From the NCBI GenBank assembly GCA_963675235.2, contig CAXXFU010000004.1, positions 868,001 to 932,000 on the forward strand: 64,000 nt of DNA. Direction: 5' to 3'. Numbering within the stretch: the stretch's first letter is position 1; each line of letters begins with the position of its first letter. The position numbers and the translations under genes were made by a program. The notes beneath the pieces are model-generated. The model worked only from the letters and a program-made list of their open reading frames with translations. It did no database searches and had not been told where the DNA came from. Source of the stretch: JAHJQZ01 sp963675235 (GTDB lineage: Bacteria; Pseudomonadota; Alphaproteobacteria; Rhizobiales; Devosiaceae). This document shows positions 1 to 8,519 of this stretch, in pieces.

Positions 1-602
1 TCTCGGCGCTGTCGAGCCCGGCGAAATGCAGATACTGGTCAATCTGGTGTGTGCCGATATCGGCAAGGATGCCGCCGTATAGAGCCGGGTCGAAGAACCA
101 GTCCAGGGCGCATGTGGATATTGAGCCGGTGCGGGCCCATGCCGACGGTCTGGACGAGTTTGCCGATGCGGCCCTGGCGCACGAGTTCGGTGGCGACAGT
201 CACGGCGCGCACCTCGAAGCGCTCGGAGAAATCGACACTCCAGATCCGTCCTGTCTCACCGACAACGGCGCGGATGCGCTCGAGTTCATCGAGCGTTATG
301 CAGCCGGGCTTGTCGAGCATCACATCCTTGCCGTGACGCATCGCATCGATGGCAAGCTCGGCCCGTTCATGCGGCGGCGCGGCAATCAGGACCAGCGCAA
401 TTGATTCGTCATCGAGAATGCGCTGGCGCTCGGCAATTCTCGGAGTATCCGGAAAGCGCTTGAGGAACCCGGCAAGCGGCTGCGGATCACCGTGTGTCCA
501 ATAACCGGCCATCTCGCATCCGACGGCCATCATGCCCTTCGCCATGCCGTAGATGTGGCGGTGATCGAGGCCGATCGCGGCAAACCGCAAGCCCGTGGTC
601 AT
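1..602 (-). pseudogene. Gfo/Idh/MocA-family oxidoreductase, frameshifted and cut by window start
   Basis: The reading frame starts at the ATG at 602, with GGAGG eight bases upstream, and gives a Rossmann N-terminus (FAAIGLDHRHIYGMAKG) followed by LDKPG, the usual EKP motif with Asp for Glu. The frame stops at 39 after about 187 residues, but the true family sequence continues in another frame from about position 105: RPDWFFDPALYGG, then ILADIGTHQIDQY, readable to the window edge. Removing one base in the CCCTGG run near 104-107 (minus strand) restores the frame. So this is either a one-base insertion that inactivates the gene or a sequencing error. It is the third gene after the GH88 hydrolase and SDR on this strand, so it probably oxidises a sugar or sugar acid in the same pathway. 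The C-terminal end lies outside the window. Confidence 0.75.
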
Positions 603-694
603 TCTGTCCTCCTTGCCGCGCAACTGGTGCGGCGTGTCATTGTGGTCGCGTGTCCGAAGCGCAATGCCGGATTCCGCCTTTGCCTGACAGGTTC

Positions 695-1474
695 CTATAG
701 GCGCGACAGCGTCAGTCCGCCATCGGCATTGATGACGCTGCCTGTCGAAAACGCCATGTCGGGACGGGTCAGCGCGCTGACGGCAGCGGCGATATCGGCG
801 CCCTCGCCCCAGCGCCGCGCCGGCACGAGACCGTTGGCGATCAGATCGTCGTACTTGCCCGAGACCTTGGCGGTCATGTCGGTGCGGATGATGCCGGGCC
901 TGACCTCGAACACGGGAATGCCCTCGGGCGCCAGCCTGGCGGCGAACCCTTGCGTCGCCATGGCGAGACCGGCCTTGGAGACCGAATACTCGACCCGGTT
1001 GAGCGAAACCATTTCGGCCGAACAGGAGGTGACGAAGATCAGCGCACGCCCTGGCTTCGGACCGGCATCGATCATGCGGTTGGCCACCGCCTGGGCGAGA
1101 AAGAAGGCCCCGCGCAGGTTGACGCCCATGACCGTGTCGAAATTCTCCGGCGTCGTCTCGAGGATGTCGAGCCGCTGCGGCGGCGCGATGCCGGCATTGG
1201 ACACCAGCACGTCGACCGGATCGAGCGCCGCCTCGACATCGTTGAGCACGCGGTGGTGATCGTCGACGACGTCTACGCGTCCGTCGACATAGGTCACGCG
1301 CGTTCCGTGGCGGGCGATCTGCTGCAGCGCGTCACGCGCGACCTCGTCTTCGGGCGACGTGCCGGTGATGGCGACATCGAAGCCGTCGGCAGCCAGCGTA
1401 TCGGCGATCGCCAACCCGATTCCGCGGCGGCCACCGGTGACAAGGGCGACGCGGCGTTGTTCGGAAATACTCAT
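695..1474 (-). CDS. SDR-family oxidoreductase (3-ketoacyl-ACP reductase-like)
   Basis: This 259-residue protein is a classical short-chain dehydrogenase. It has the nucleotide-binding motif TGGRRGIG near the N-terminus, the NAG motif (VSNAGIA), a catalytic Ser in VTSCSAE and the YxxxK pair in VEYSVSK. The C-terminus ends in the usual STGSVINADGG pattern. I chose the ATG at 1474 (MSISEQRR), because the upstream in-frame residues are not SDR-like and GGGAT lies just upstream. It follows the GH88 gene by 23 bases and precedes the broken Gfo/Idh gene. It most likely acts as a cytosolic NAD(P)-dependent keto-sugar or keto-acid reductase in sugar-acid breakdown, although such proteins are often named FabG-like. 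The exact substrate cannot be read from sequence. Confidence 0.88.
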   Translation of the reverse strand: MSISEQRRVALVTGGRRGIGLAIADTLAADGFDVAITGTSPEDEVARDALQQIARHGTRVTYVDGRVDVVDDHHRVLNDVEAALDPVDVLVSNAGIAPPQRLDILETTPENFDTVMGVNLRGAFFLAQAVANRMIDAGPKPGRALIFVTSCSAEMVSLNRVEYSVSKAGLAMATQGFAARLAPEGIPVFEVRPGIIRTDMTAKVSGKYDDLIANGLVPARRWGEGADIAAAVSALTRPDMAFSTGSVINADGGLTLSRL

Positions 1475-1497
1475 GTCGATCCCTTTCGATCTGATCG

Positions 1498-2880
1498 TCA
1501 GTTGCTCCGGATGGCAAAGAAGGTCGGATAGGCTGCGCCCGAACCCATGCGCCCGACCAGATGCGCCAGTTCGCGCATGTGATAATCGCCCCACATCGTC
1601 GCCTCGCCCGAAGGATTCTTGCGGCCCGGTTGCACATGGTCCCAGCCGTTAGGTCGGTGATACTGCGAGTGCAGCACCAGACCCTGATGCCCAGGATCGG
1701 ACGACAGATAGTGAGGACCGAGCAGGGTGCTGAGTACGGTGAGCCCGGCCTGGAAGTAGGTCGACGCGCCGCCGCGCCCATTGGCCTCGAGCCACTTGCC
1801 GTAGCGGATCAACCCTTGCGCGCCGATGGCGGCGGCCGAGGAGTCGACCGGCTCGATATCGTTTTCCGGTTCGGATGGACGGGCATAGACAGCGCCCAGC
1901 GCCTTCAGACCCGGCGCACCAGTGTCCCAGTAGGGAATGCCGTCGGTGGCAGTGTGAGCGATGTAGAAATCGCATGTCGCCGCGGCGGCGCGGTCGAACA
2001 GGTCGACGACCTCGGCCTTGCCGCCATGGCCGGCGAATGGTGCATTATCGAGCGTATCGAAGAATTCGAGCAGTTCGGCATAGCCGGCCATGGCCCAGCT
2101 CAGGCCCCGCGTCCAGGTGGAAAAACCGGTATAGCCCTGCTGCGTGCCGACACAGCGGAAGGCGCCGGAAACGGTGTTGAAGATCGCCTCATGGGCGGTG
2201 CGGCCGCGCTCGTCCCAGATGTCGCGGCCCTCGCCCCAGAACAGGTTGTATTCAGCTGTGGTCCTGGCATGGGCGACCAACCTGTCGAACAGCGAGATCA
2301 CACCGTCGCCCTCGCCCTTGACAACATGGCCGAGCTGATGGCCGAGCGCCAGGATCCTGAGCGTGCGCATGGTGTCGATGAACAGCGAATGCGGGCCGTT
2401 GAACGAATGGATATAGCCCTTGCCCTCCCCGAGTTCGGTCCAGCGCCGCGCCTGCACCGCCGCCGACGCCTTGAGCGCCAACTCGAAATATTCCTTCTGC
2501 CATTCATTGTACGGAATGCGACCTTCGGCCATCAGCCTTAGGAGATTGCCGTAGGTCGAGACCTGGTTGAAGCCGTGGTCGTGCACGCCGAAATGGGTGA
2601 TATGGGCCGGCATGTCGGATCGGGTGCGCTCAAGCCCGAGCGCCAGGAAACTCTCGTCGCCGGTCGCGTCGAACTGCAGGATTGCCGAGCCGAACTCGAA
2701 CCCTTGCGTCCAGTCGGTCCAGCCGCGCGGCGAATAGCGTCCGGCGATGGTGTGCACCGGAGCGCCGGCGGAACGGTCGAGCGTTTCATCGATCGACACG
2801 ATCTTTGCCCCGGAGACCTTCCACATGTTCCGGATCGCCGGCTCCAATGCGCTCGCAGTCACATTGAAATCGATTTTCAT
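1498..2880 (-). CDS. Glycoside hydrolase family 88 (unsaturated glucuronyl hydrolase)
   Basis: This 460-residue protein matches GH88, which cleaves the 4,5-unsaturated uronic acid left by polysaccharide lyases. It does so by hydrating the enol-ether double bond, not by classical glycosidase chemistry. Visible landmarks are VHDHGF (Asp101) and FIDTMRTL (Asp169), corresponding to the two essential aspartates of the family, and the alpha/alpha-barrel signatures FSTWTRGLSWAMAGYAE, YWDTGAP, EPVDSSAAAIGAQGL and MWGDYHMRELA. There is no signal peptide, so it acts in the cytoplasm on imported oligosaccharides. It heads a minus-strand operon with the SDR and Gfo/Idh genes and diverges from the plus-strand oxidoreductase. 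A TetR-like operator lies between them. The presence of this enzyme suggests that the locus handles unsaturated glucuronides or galacturonides. Confidence 0.9.
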   Translation of the reverse strand: MKIDFNVTASALEPAIRNMWKVSGAKIVSIDETLDRSAGAPVHTIAGRYSPRGWTDWTQGFEFGSAILQFDATGDESFLALGLERTRSDMPAHITHFGVHDHGFNQVSTYGNLLRLMAEGRIPYNEWQKEYFELALKASAAVQARRWTELGEGKGYIHSFNGPHSLFIDTMRTLRILALGHQLGHVVKGEGDGVISLFDRLVAHARTTAEYNLFWGEGRDIWDERGRTAHEAIFNTVSGAFRCVGTQQGYTGFSTWTRGLSWAMAGYAELLEFFDTLDNAPFAGHGGKAEVVDLFDRAAAATCDFYIAHTATDGIPYWDTGAPGLKALGAVYARPSEPENDIEPVDSSAAAIGAQGLIRYGKWLEANGRGGASTYFQAGLTVLSTLLGPHYLSSDPGHQGLVLHSQYHRPNGWDHVQPGRKNPSGEATMWGDYHMRELAHLVGRMGSGAAYPTFFAIRSN

Positions 2881-3029
2881 GAGGCTTCCCTAGACCTTGA
2901 ACGTTTTTTCCAAGCTGAAGGAACGACCGGAATCCGGGCGATGCACGCTCGCGTCGCGAGCCGGGTGCGGACTGTCGCACCCCGAAACGGCATCGCTGGT
3001 CTTGACTCCTCCATGCCTCAAACACTAAC

Positions 3030-3046
3030 ACTACCAACCGGTAAGT
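3030..3046. promoter_or_regulatory. Predicted TetR-type operator in the GH88 / Gfo-Idh divergent promoter
   Basis: Read on the minus strand, the site ACTTACCGGTTGGTAGT has the core TACCnGTnGGTA. It aligns at 12 of 15 positions with the palindrome at 5265-5279 before tctC. It lies 25 bases upstream of the 3071 ATG and about 150 bases upstream of the GH88 start, so one site could control both directions. The TetR-family gene at 8520 is the obvious candidate regulator. This is an inference from two sites only. Confidence 0.55.
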
Positions 3047-3070
3047 AACAAGACTCGTCGAGGGGGGAAA

Positions 3071-4225
3071 ATGGCCGAAACCGGTCGTATTGGCATCATC
3101 ATGCACGGCGTGACCGGGCGCATGGGGATGAACCAGCATCTCATCCGTTCGATCCTCGCCATCAGGAATGAAGGCGGGCTCGTCCTTTCCGACGGATCGC
3201 GGGTCATGCCGGATCCGATCATTGTCGGCCGCAATGCCGACAAGATCGAGCGTCTGGCCAGACAACACGGCGTCGAGCGCTGGACCACCGATATCGATGC
3301 CGCACTGGCCAATCCCGAAGACAGCATCTTTTTCGACGCCGCCTCGACGCAGTTGCGTCCGGCGCTCTTGCGCAAGGCCATCGACGCCGGCAAGCATGTC
3401 TATTGCGAAAAGCCGGTTTCTGACGGACTGGAAGAGGCGGTCGAGATCGCCCGCTATGCCCAAAAGGCCGGCGTCAAGAACGGTATCGTTCACGACAAGC
3501 TCGACCTGCCCGGCCTGATCAAGCTCAAGCGCCTGAGGGATTCCGGCTTTTTCGGCAGGATCCTGTCGGTCAGGGGCGAGTTCGGCTACTGGGTGTTCGA
3601 AGGCGACTGGATGCCGGCGCAGCGCCCGAGCTGGAACTATCGCGCCGAAGAAGGCGGCGGCATCGTCTGGGACATGCTCTGCCACTGGCGCTATGTGCTC
3701 GACAACGTCATCGCGCCGGTCAAATCGGTCAGCTGCACCATCGCCACCCATATTCCCGACCGCTGGGACGAAAAGGGCGCGCACTACACGGCCAATGCCG
3801 ATGATGCCGCCTATGCCACCTTTGAGCTCGAAGGCGACATCATCGCCAACATCAATTCCAGCTGGTGCACCCGCGTGCGCCGCGACGACCTTGTCACCTT
3901 CCATGTCGACGGCACCCATGGTTCCGCCGTCGCCGGCCTGCACAAGTGCTATTCCCAGCATCGCGTCAACACTCCCAAGCCGGTGTGGAATCCGGACGAG
4001 CCGCAAACGCTCGACTTCTTCGCCGACTGGGAGGAAGTCCCGGACAACCAGGTGATGGACAACGGCTTCAAGGTACAGTGGCAGCAGTTCCTGCGTCACG
4101 TCCTCGAGGACGCGCCCTGGCACTACACGCTCAGCGAAGGCGCCAAGGGCGTGCAGCTCGCCGAGGCGGGTTACCAGAGCGCCCGCGAACGCCGCTGGGT
4201 CGATCTCGACGATCTCAATATCTAG
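3071..4225 (+). CDS. Gfo/Idh/MocA-family oxidoreductase
   Basis: This 384-residue NAD(P)-dependent sugar or cyclitol dehydrogenase has an N-terminal Rossmann fold with GVTGRMGM at about residues 13-20. The family EKP motif is at 113-115 (YCEKPVSDG), followed by a C-terminal alpha/beta substrate domain. Start: ATG at 3071, preceded by GAGGGGGG. It is the first gene of the plus-strand operon, with the TIM-barrel gene starting four bases after its stop. It runs opposite to GH88 and shares its control region. It probably oxidises or reduces the sugar acid released by GH88, and the next gene would isomerise the product. The substrate itself is unknown. Confidence 0.88.
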   Translation: MAETGRIGIIMHGVTGRMGMNQHLIRSILAIRNEGGLVLSDGSRVMPDPIIVGRNADKIERLARQHGVERWTTDIDAALANPEDSIFFDAASTQLRPALLRKAIDAGKHVYCEKPVSDGLEEAVEIARYAQKAGVKNGIVHDKLDLPGLIKLKRLRDSGFFGRILSVRGEFGYWVFEGDWMPAQRPSWNYRAEEGGGIVWDMLCHWRYVLDNVIAPVKSVSCTIATHIPDRWDEKGAHYTANADDAAYATFELEGDIIANINSSWCTRVRRDDLVTFHVDGTHGSAVAGLHKCYSQHRVNTPKPVWNPDEPQTLDFFADWEEVPDNQVMDNGFKVQWQQFLRHVLEDAPWHYTLSEGAKGVQLAEAGYQSARERRWVDLDDLNI

Positions 4226-4228
4226 GAG

Positions 4229-5077
4229 ATGACGGCGGTGCCGGAGACAAGAGCAGTGATCGGGCCACACCATCTGTCTCTCAACACGGCGACGGTCCGC
4301 GCGCAATGGACCCTCGCCGAGGCCATCGACGGCTGCGCCCGCCACGGTTTCGGCGGCATCTCGCCCTGGCGCGACAAACTCCAGGAAATGGGTGCCGGCA
4401 ACGCCGCCCGCGCCATCAAGGATGCCGGCATCGGCGTTTCGGGCCTGTGCCGGGGCGGCTGGTTCACGGCGGAAGGCGCGCTGACGCAGGCCGTCATCGA
4501 CGACAACCGCCGCGCCGTCGACGAGGCGGCAACGATCGGCGCCGACTGCCTGGTCTTCGTCGTCGGCGGCCTGTCCGAAGGCTCGCGCGACATCAGGGCG
4601 GCGCGTAACCTCATCGAGGACGGGCTCGGACAAACGCTCGACTATGCGCGCACGGCCGGCGTCAAGCTGGCCATAGAGCCTTTGCACCCGATGTATGCCG
4701 CCGACCGCGCGCTTGTGAACACCACGCGTCAGGCGCTCGATATCTCGGACCGGCTCGGAGACGGCATCGGCGTGGCGCTCGATGTCTATCACGTCTGGTG
4801 GGATCCCGAGATCGAGGCCCAGATCGCCCGTGCCGGCAAGGACAGGCTGATGGCCTTCCACGTCTGCGACTGGCTGGTGCCGACAAAGGACATGCTCAAC
4901 GACCGTGGAATGATGGGCGATGGTATCATCGACATTCCGCGCCTGCGCCATGTTGTCGAAAGCAACGGTTTTTCGGGTCTTGTCGAGGTCGAGATTTTTT
5001 CCGCCGAGGACTGGTGGAAGCGCGATGCCGACGATGTGATGCGAACCATCGTCGCACGTGCCGCAGAATTCTGCTGA
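4229..5077 (+). CDS. Sugar phosphate isomerase/epimerase (xylose isomerase-like TIM barrel)
   Basis: This 282-residue protein belongs to the AP-endonuclease-2/xylose-isomerase-like TIM-barrel family, which covers hydroxypyruvate isomerase, IolE/IolI-type and tagatose-epimerase-type enzymes. The expected metal ligands are visible: Glu150 (LAIEPLHP), Asp185 (ALDVYHVWW), His211 (AFHVCDW) and Glu253 or Glu255 (LVEVEIFS). The ATG at 4229 directly abuts its GGAG; the in-frame GTG at 4238 would have better ribosome-binding spacing. It is translationally close to the Gfo/Idh gene and is likely the next cytosolic step on the same carbon skeleton. The metal dependence and substrate are inferred from the family. 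Confidence 0.85.
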   Translation: MTAVPETRAVIGPHHLSLNTATVRAQWTLAEAIDGCARHGFGGISPWRDKLQEMGAGNAARAIKDAGIGVSGLCRGGWFTAEGALTQAVIDDNRRAVDEAATIGADCLVFVVGGLSEGSRDIRAARNLIEDGLGQTLDYARTAGVKLAIEPLHPMYAADRALVNTTRQALDISDRLGDGIGVALDVYHVWWDPEIEAQIARAGKDRLMAFHVCDWLVPTKDMLNDRGMMGDGIIDIPRLRHVVESNGFSGLVEVEIFSAEDWWKRDADDVMRTIVARAAEFC

Positions 5078-5126
5078 GCCAACCGATCCGCCGGCACGGT
5101 GGATCGCAACGCAAGGGAGGAAAAAC

Positions 5127-5243
5127 ATGAGGCAGGTCATCGTTTTAAGCCGACGATATCCTGCTGAAACCGAATTCCGTCCGGATCGCACTCTCGCGGC
5201 CGATCGCGGAAACGCCAAGGTCAGGGCCAGAAAATGGCATTGA
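5127..5243 (+). CDS. Possible 38-residue small ORF with a strong ribosome-binding site
   Basis: An ATG at 5127 is preceded by AAGGGAGG at ideal spacing, and the frame runs 38 codons to a TGA at 5241-5243. The product is short and basic (RRY, RKWH), without an obvious signal peptide or membrane helix. It sits between the epimerase gene and the tctC operator. It may be a small protein, a leader peptide, or the surviving start of a deleted gene. Nothing in the sequence decides between these. Confidence 0.25.
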   Translation: MRQVIVLSRRYPAETEFRPDRTLAADRGNAKVRARKWH

Positions 5244-5264
5244 CCTTTTAGATCATCGAATGCA

Positions 5265-5279
5265 ACCTACCAGTAGGTA
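5265..5279. promoter_or_regulatory. Predicted TetR-type operator upstream of tctC
   Basis: ACCTACCAGTAGGT is a perfect 14-bp palindrome (six-base arms ACCTAC/GTAGGT) ending 17 bases before the tctC ATG. It shares the TACCnGTnGGTA core with the site at 3030-3046. Its position, overlapping where a promoter or ribosome would load, fits repression by the TetR protein encoded at 8520. Confidence 0.6.
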
Positions 5280-5295
5280 ATATGGGAGGAAACCA

Positions 5296-6315
5296 ATGAA
5301 CCGACGTGCAATCAACTCCATGCTTGCCGGCACCACGCTGGCCTTTGCCATGGGAACCGGTGCAGCTCTGGCCGCCGACTGGCAGCCCGACCGCCCGATC
5401 AACATCATCGTTCCGTGGTCGGCCGGCGGCTCGACCGACCAGGTGACGCGTGTCGTCGCCCCGCTTCTCGAAGAAGCGCTCGGCACCCCGATCGTCGTCG
5501 TCAACCAGCCGGGTGCCTCGGGCTCCATCGGCACCGGAGAAGCGTTGAAGGCCGATCGTGACGGCTACACCTGGACGGCCAACGCCATCGCCAACAACGC
5601 AACCTATGCCATCTCCGGCATGCTGGAAGACACGTCCATCGACGACTACCGCATCTACCTGCACGTCGCCAACGTGCCGGTCGTCAGCGTCAACGCCGAC
5701 TCGTCCTATCAGGACTTCGCAACCCTGCTCGCCGACATGAAGGCCCAGGAAATCACCGTCGGCACTGCCGGCGCGACCTCCTCGGGTGGCATGGCACTGG
5801 CCGCGATCAACGATGCCGTTGAGGGTGGCCTGGCCGCCCGCATGGTCACCTATGATGGTGGTGCCCCGGCCGTTCTGGCCGCCGCTTCCGGCGAAGTCAC
5901 CGTGACCACGCAGCTCGCTGTCGAGCAGACCGAACAGATCCGTGCCGGCCTCATCCGTCCGCTCGCGGTTCTCTCCGACACCCCGTTGCAGGTCGAAGGC
6001 CTCGATCCCGTGCCGCCGATCACCGACTTCATTCCGGACTTCCCGGTTGCCGCCGACTATTTCGGCGTGTTCATCCCGGTCGGTGCGCCCCAGGAGGTCT
6101 ACGACACGATGGACAAGATCTGGGAAGAAAAGATCATGTCCTCGCCCGAGCTCCAGGCCTATGCCAATGAGCGCGGTGCCGTGTTTGCACCGAGCTTCGG
6201 CAAGGCCGCCTACGACAAGGCCATGCCGGTCGTCGCCCATGAAGCCTGCGCCCTCAAGGGCCGTGGCGAAGCCGTGCGCGATCCGTCCGAATTCGGCATC
6301 GAGTGCCACGACTAG
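5296..6315 (+). CDS. tctC: Tripartite tricarboxylate transporter substrate-binding protein (Bug/TctC)
   Basis: The 339-residue periplasmic binding protein of a TTT-family importer opens with a Sec signal peptide: an Arg-rich start, a hydrophobic core, and ALA before the mature Ala-Asp-Trp at about residue 28. The Bug-family hallmark follows early (RPINIIVPWSAGGSTD), then VVVNQPGASGSIG and the mid-protein GTAGATSSGG. A GGGAGGAA ribosome-binding site precedes the ATG at 5296. It is followed by a hairpin and then tctB and tctA, the usual arrangement that lets the binding protein be made in excess. The ligand is probably a carboxylated sugar or similar organic acid, given the neighbouring GH88 and dehydrogenase genes. 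Confidence 0.92.
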   Translation: MNRRAINSMLAGTTLAFAMGTGAALAADWQPDRPINIIVPWSAGGSTDQVTRVVAPLLEEALGTPIVVVNQPGASGSIGTGEALKADRDGYTWTANAIANNATYAISGMLEDTSIDDYRIYLHVANVPVVSVNADSSYQDFATLLADMKAQEITVGTAGATSSGGMALAAINDAVEGGLAARMVTYDGGAPAVLAAASGEVTVTTQLAVEQTEQIRAGLIRPLAVLSDTPLQVEGLDPVPPITDFIPDFPVAADYFGVFIPVGAPQEVYDTMDKIWEEKIMSSPELQAYANERGAVFAPSFGKAAYDKAMPVVAHEACALKGRGEAVRDPSEFGIECHD

Positions 6316-6360
6316 GCATTGTGAGGGCCGGGGCGTCCGACGTCCCGGTCCACTCCCGCG

Positions 6361-6390
6361 GGGCGGTCACATCCCGAGATGCGGCCGCCC
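6361..6390 (+). terminator. Hairpin between tctC and tctB (likely attenuating or mRNA-stabilising)
   Basis: GGGCGG (6361-6366) and CCGCCC (6385-6390) form a GC-rich stem followed by TGTTTG. A second, imperfect stem (CGGGGCGT/ACGTCCCG) lies just upstream, at about 6330-6347. Such structures after a binding-protein gene usually reduce read-through into the permease genes or protect the upstream mRNA end. No long T-run follows, so it is probably leaky. Confidence 0.4.
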
Positions 6391-6466
6391 TGTTTGCAAA
6401 TCCACAACCGCATTTGACACCGGATCGCCTTCATGCGCTGCTGGCTGAAGGGATCGAGGAACCAGC

Positions 6467-6964
6467 ATGATCGACAGACGAACTGTTGACAGCGCCGTCG
6501 CAGCCATCCTGATGATGATCGGGCTTGCCCAGCTCTGGGGCGGCTTTACCATGGACCGCCTTGAGATCAGGCGCATTCACCCGGCGTCTTTCCCGGGCCT
6601 GGTGCCGATGTTCCTTGGCGCCACGATGTTCATTTTGGCGGTGATTGTCTTCGTGGCAAGCCGTAGGCAGGCTGCCGCCGACAAGCCCGGCGCCGAGGAC
6701 GAAATCAAGTTTGCCGAGCTCAAGAGCTTCGGTGTCATCATCCTGATCGCCGGCATCTACGCCCTTGGGCTGGTCGGGCTGGTTCATTTCTGGATCGCGT
6801 CGAGCCTGTTCGTTTTCGTTTTCATCATGACCGCCGAATGGCGGCGCCTTGAAACGCGGGCAGCCCGGCTGAAGAAGGGCGCCATTGCCGCAATTATCGC
6901 CATCGTTGTAACCGGCGGCATCTCCTACATGTTCGAACAGGGTTTCCTGGTGAGGCTGCCATGA
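6467..6964 (+). CDS. tctB: Tripartite tricarboxylate transporter small membrane subunit TctB
   Basis: The 165-residue protein has four hydrophobic segments: residues about 8-24, 45-66, 90-110 and 115-135, with a further one near the C-terminus. This is the size and pattern of TctB, the small integral subunit of TTT importers. It shares little sequence motif content, as is normal for the family; the HPASFPGLVP stretch near the N-terminus is typical. Its stop overlaps the tctA start (ATGA), showing translational coupling. It works with tctA in the inner membrane to import the ligand captured by TctC. Confidence 0.9.
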   Translation: MIDRRTVDSAVAAILMMIGLAQLWGGFTMDRLEIRRIHPASFPGLVPMFLGATMFILAVIVFVASRRQAAADKPGAEDEIKFAELKSFGVIILIAGIYALGLVGLVHFWIASSLFVFVFIMTAEWRRLETRAARLKKGAIAAIIAIVVTGGISYMFEQGFLVRLP

Positions 6965-8490
6965 CCGCAACACTCGACGCCCTGGCCACGGCCTTCGTCT
7001 CCATGGCGACGCCGACGATGATGTTTCACGTCGTCTGGGCGACGCTTCTCGGTATTTTCGTTGGCGCCCTGCCCGGTCTGACCGCGACCATGGGCGTGGC
7101 CCTGATGACGACGCTGACCTATTCGCTCGATCGCGATGCGGCCATTCTCGTACTGATCTGCATGTATGTCGGCGCCATCTACGGCGGCTCGCGCAGTGCC
7201 ATCCTGCTCAACATTCCCGGAACCCCGGCAAGCGCCGCCACTTCGCTCGACGGTTTTCCGCTGGCCAAGCGCGGCAAGGCGGGCTTTGCCATGGGCATCG
7301 CCACGCTCGGCTCGACCTTCGGCACCCTTGTCGGCATCATCCTGCTCATCCTCATCGCGCCGCCGCTTGCCGCCATCGCGCTCAAGTTCGGCTCGTTCGA
7401 GTTCTTCTGGCTCGCCCTGTTCGGCATCGTCATCTCGGGACAGCTCACCAAGTCCGGCCATCCGGCCAAGGGATACCTGGCCGGCATCATCGGACTCTCG
7501 GTGGCCATGATCGGCGCCGACGGCATCCATTCCTTTGTCCGCTTCAATTTCGGCGTTTCCGACATGAATGGCGGCATCGGCCTGATCCCGGCCATGGTCG
7601 GCGCCTTCGGTTTCGCCGAAGTGCTGTTCACCATGTCCCGGCCTGACGCGACCCTGACCCAGAACAAGCCGGAACGCATCAATTTCGGGGCGCTGTGGGG
7701 CAAGATCTGGGGCTACAAGCGCACGGTCGTGCAATCGGGCGTCATCGGTACGATGATCGGCATCATCCCCGGCGTCGGCGAGGACATCGGCGCCTGGGCC
7801 AGCTATGCCGCCGCCAAGCAGAACTCCAAGGAAAAGGACAAGTTCGGCGACGGCAGCCATGAGGGCCTGACGGCAGCGGAGACCGGCAACAGCGCCGTCG
7901 TCCCCGGCTCGCTTATTCCCTCGCTGACGCTCGGCGTGCCGGGATCGGCTTCGGCGGCCGTGCTCATCGCCGCCCTCTACATTCACGGCATCCGGCCCGG
8001 CCCGATGATCATGATCGACCAGCCGACCTTCATCTATTCGGTTTCGGTGATGCTGACCTTCGCCACGGTGGCGATCGGCGTGTTCGGCTTGCTGCTGACG
8101 CCGGTTTTCGTGCAGGTTCTGAAAATCCCGCGAAATTTCCTCATGCCGCTGGTCTTCACCATGTGTGTGATCGGGCCCTACGCCCTGACCCAGCGCATTT
8201 TCGACATCTGGGTGATGTTCGTCTTCGGCATCATCGGCTATGTGCTGAGGCGTCTCGAATACCCGATGGCCCCGTTGGTTCTGGGGATTATTCTCGGCGA
8301 CCTGTTGGATAAAAGCCTCAGGCGTGGTTTGACACTTTCCAACGGAAGTCTCGAACCCTTCTTCTTCCGGCCCATCTCGGCAGGCTTCGCTGTCGTTATC
8401 GTCATTACGGTGCTGTTCTCCTTCCCGGCGGTCCGCCGTTGGTGGTCGGCGCTCACACGGCGCGGCAAGAATGCCGGGGAACAGGCCTGA
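6961..8490 (+). CDS. tctA: Tripartite tricarboxylate transporter large permease TctA
   Basis: This 509-residue polytopic membrane protein carries the TctA signatures GALPGLTATMGVALM and AIYGGSRSAILLNIPGTP with SAATSLDGFPLAKRG, plus the second-half repeat IIPGVGEDIGAWASY and LGVPGSASAAVLIAAL. About a dozen hydrophobic segments span the protein. It overlaps tctB by four bases and completes the transporter. TTT systems are secondary carriers driven by an ion gradient and need the periplasmic TctC protein. The downstream TetR gene starts 29 bases later and is probably co-transcribed. Confidence 0.93.
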   Translation: MTATLDALATAFVSMATPTMMFHVVWATLLGIFVGALPGLTATMGVALMTTLTYSLDRDAAILVLICMYVGAIYGGSRSAILLNIPGTPASAATSLDGFPLAKRGKAGFAMGIATLGSTFGTLVGIILLILIAPPLAAIALKFGSFEFFWLALFGIVISGQLTKSGHPAKGYLAGIIGLSVAMIGADGIHSFVRFNFGVSDMNGGIGLIPAMVGAFGFAEVLFTMSRPDATLTQNKPERINFGALWGKIWGYKRTVVQSGVIGTMIGIIPGVGEDIGAWASYAAAKQNSKEKDKFGDGSHEGLTAAETGNSAVVPGSLIPSLTLGVPGSASAAVLIAALYIHGIRPGPMIMIDQPTFIYSVSVMLTFATVAIGVFGLLLTPVFVQVLKIPRNFLMPLVFTMCVIGPYALTQRIFDIWVMFVFGIIGYVLRRLEYPMAPLVLGIILGDLLDKSLRRGLTLSNGSLEPFFFRPISAGFAVVIVITVLFSFPAVRRWWSALTRRGKNAGEQA

Positions 8491-8519
8491 TTCAGTCGCC
8501 TTCCTGCAAGGGAATGTCC

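Noticed and set aside
2786..5218. Long open frame (about 810 codons) on the minus strand
   Set aside because: It is the antisense of the Gfo/Idh and TIM-barrel genes; GC-rich codon bias keeps the opposite frame open, and the protein shows no family motif.
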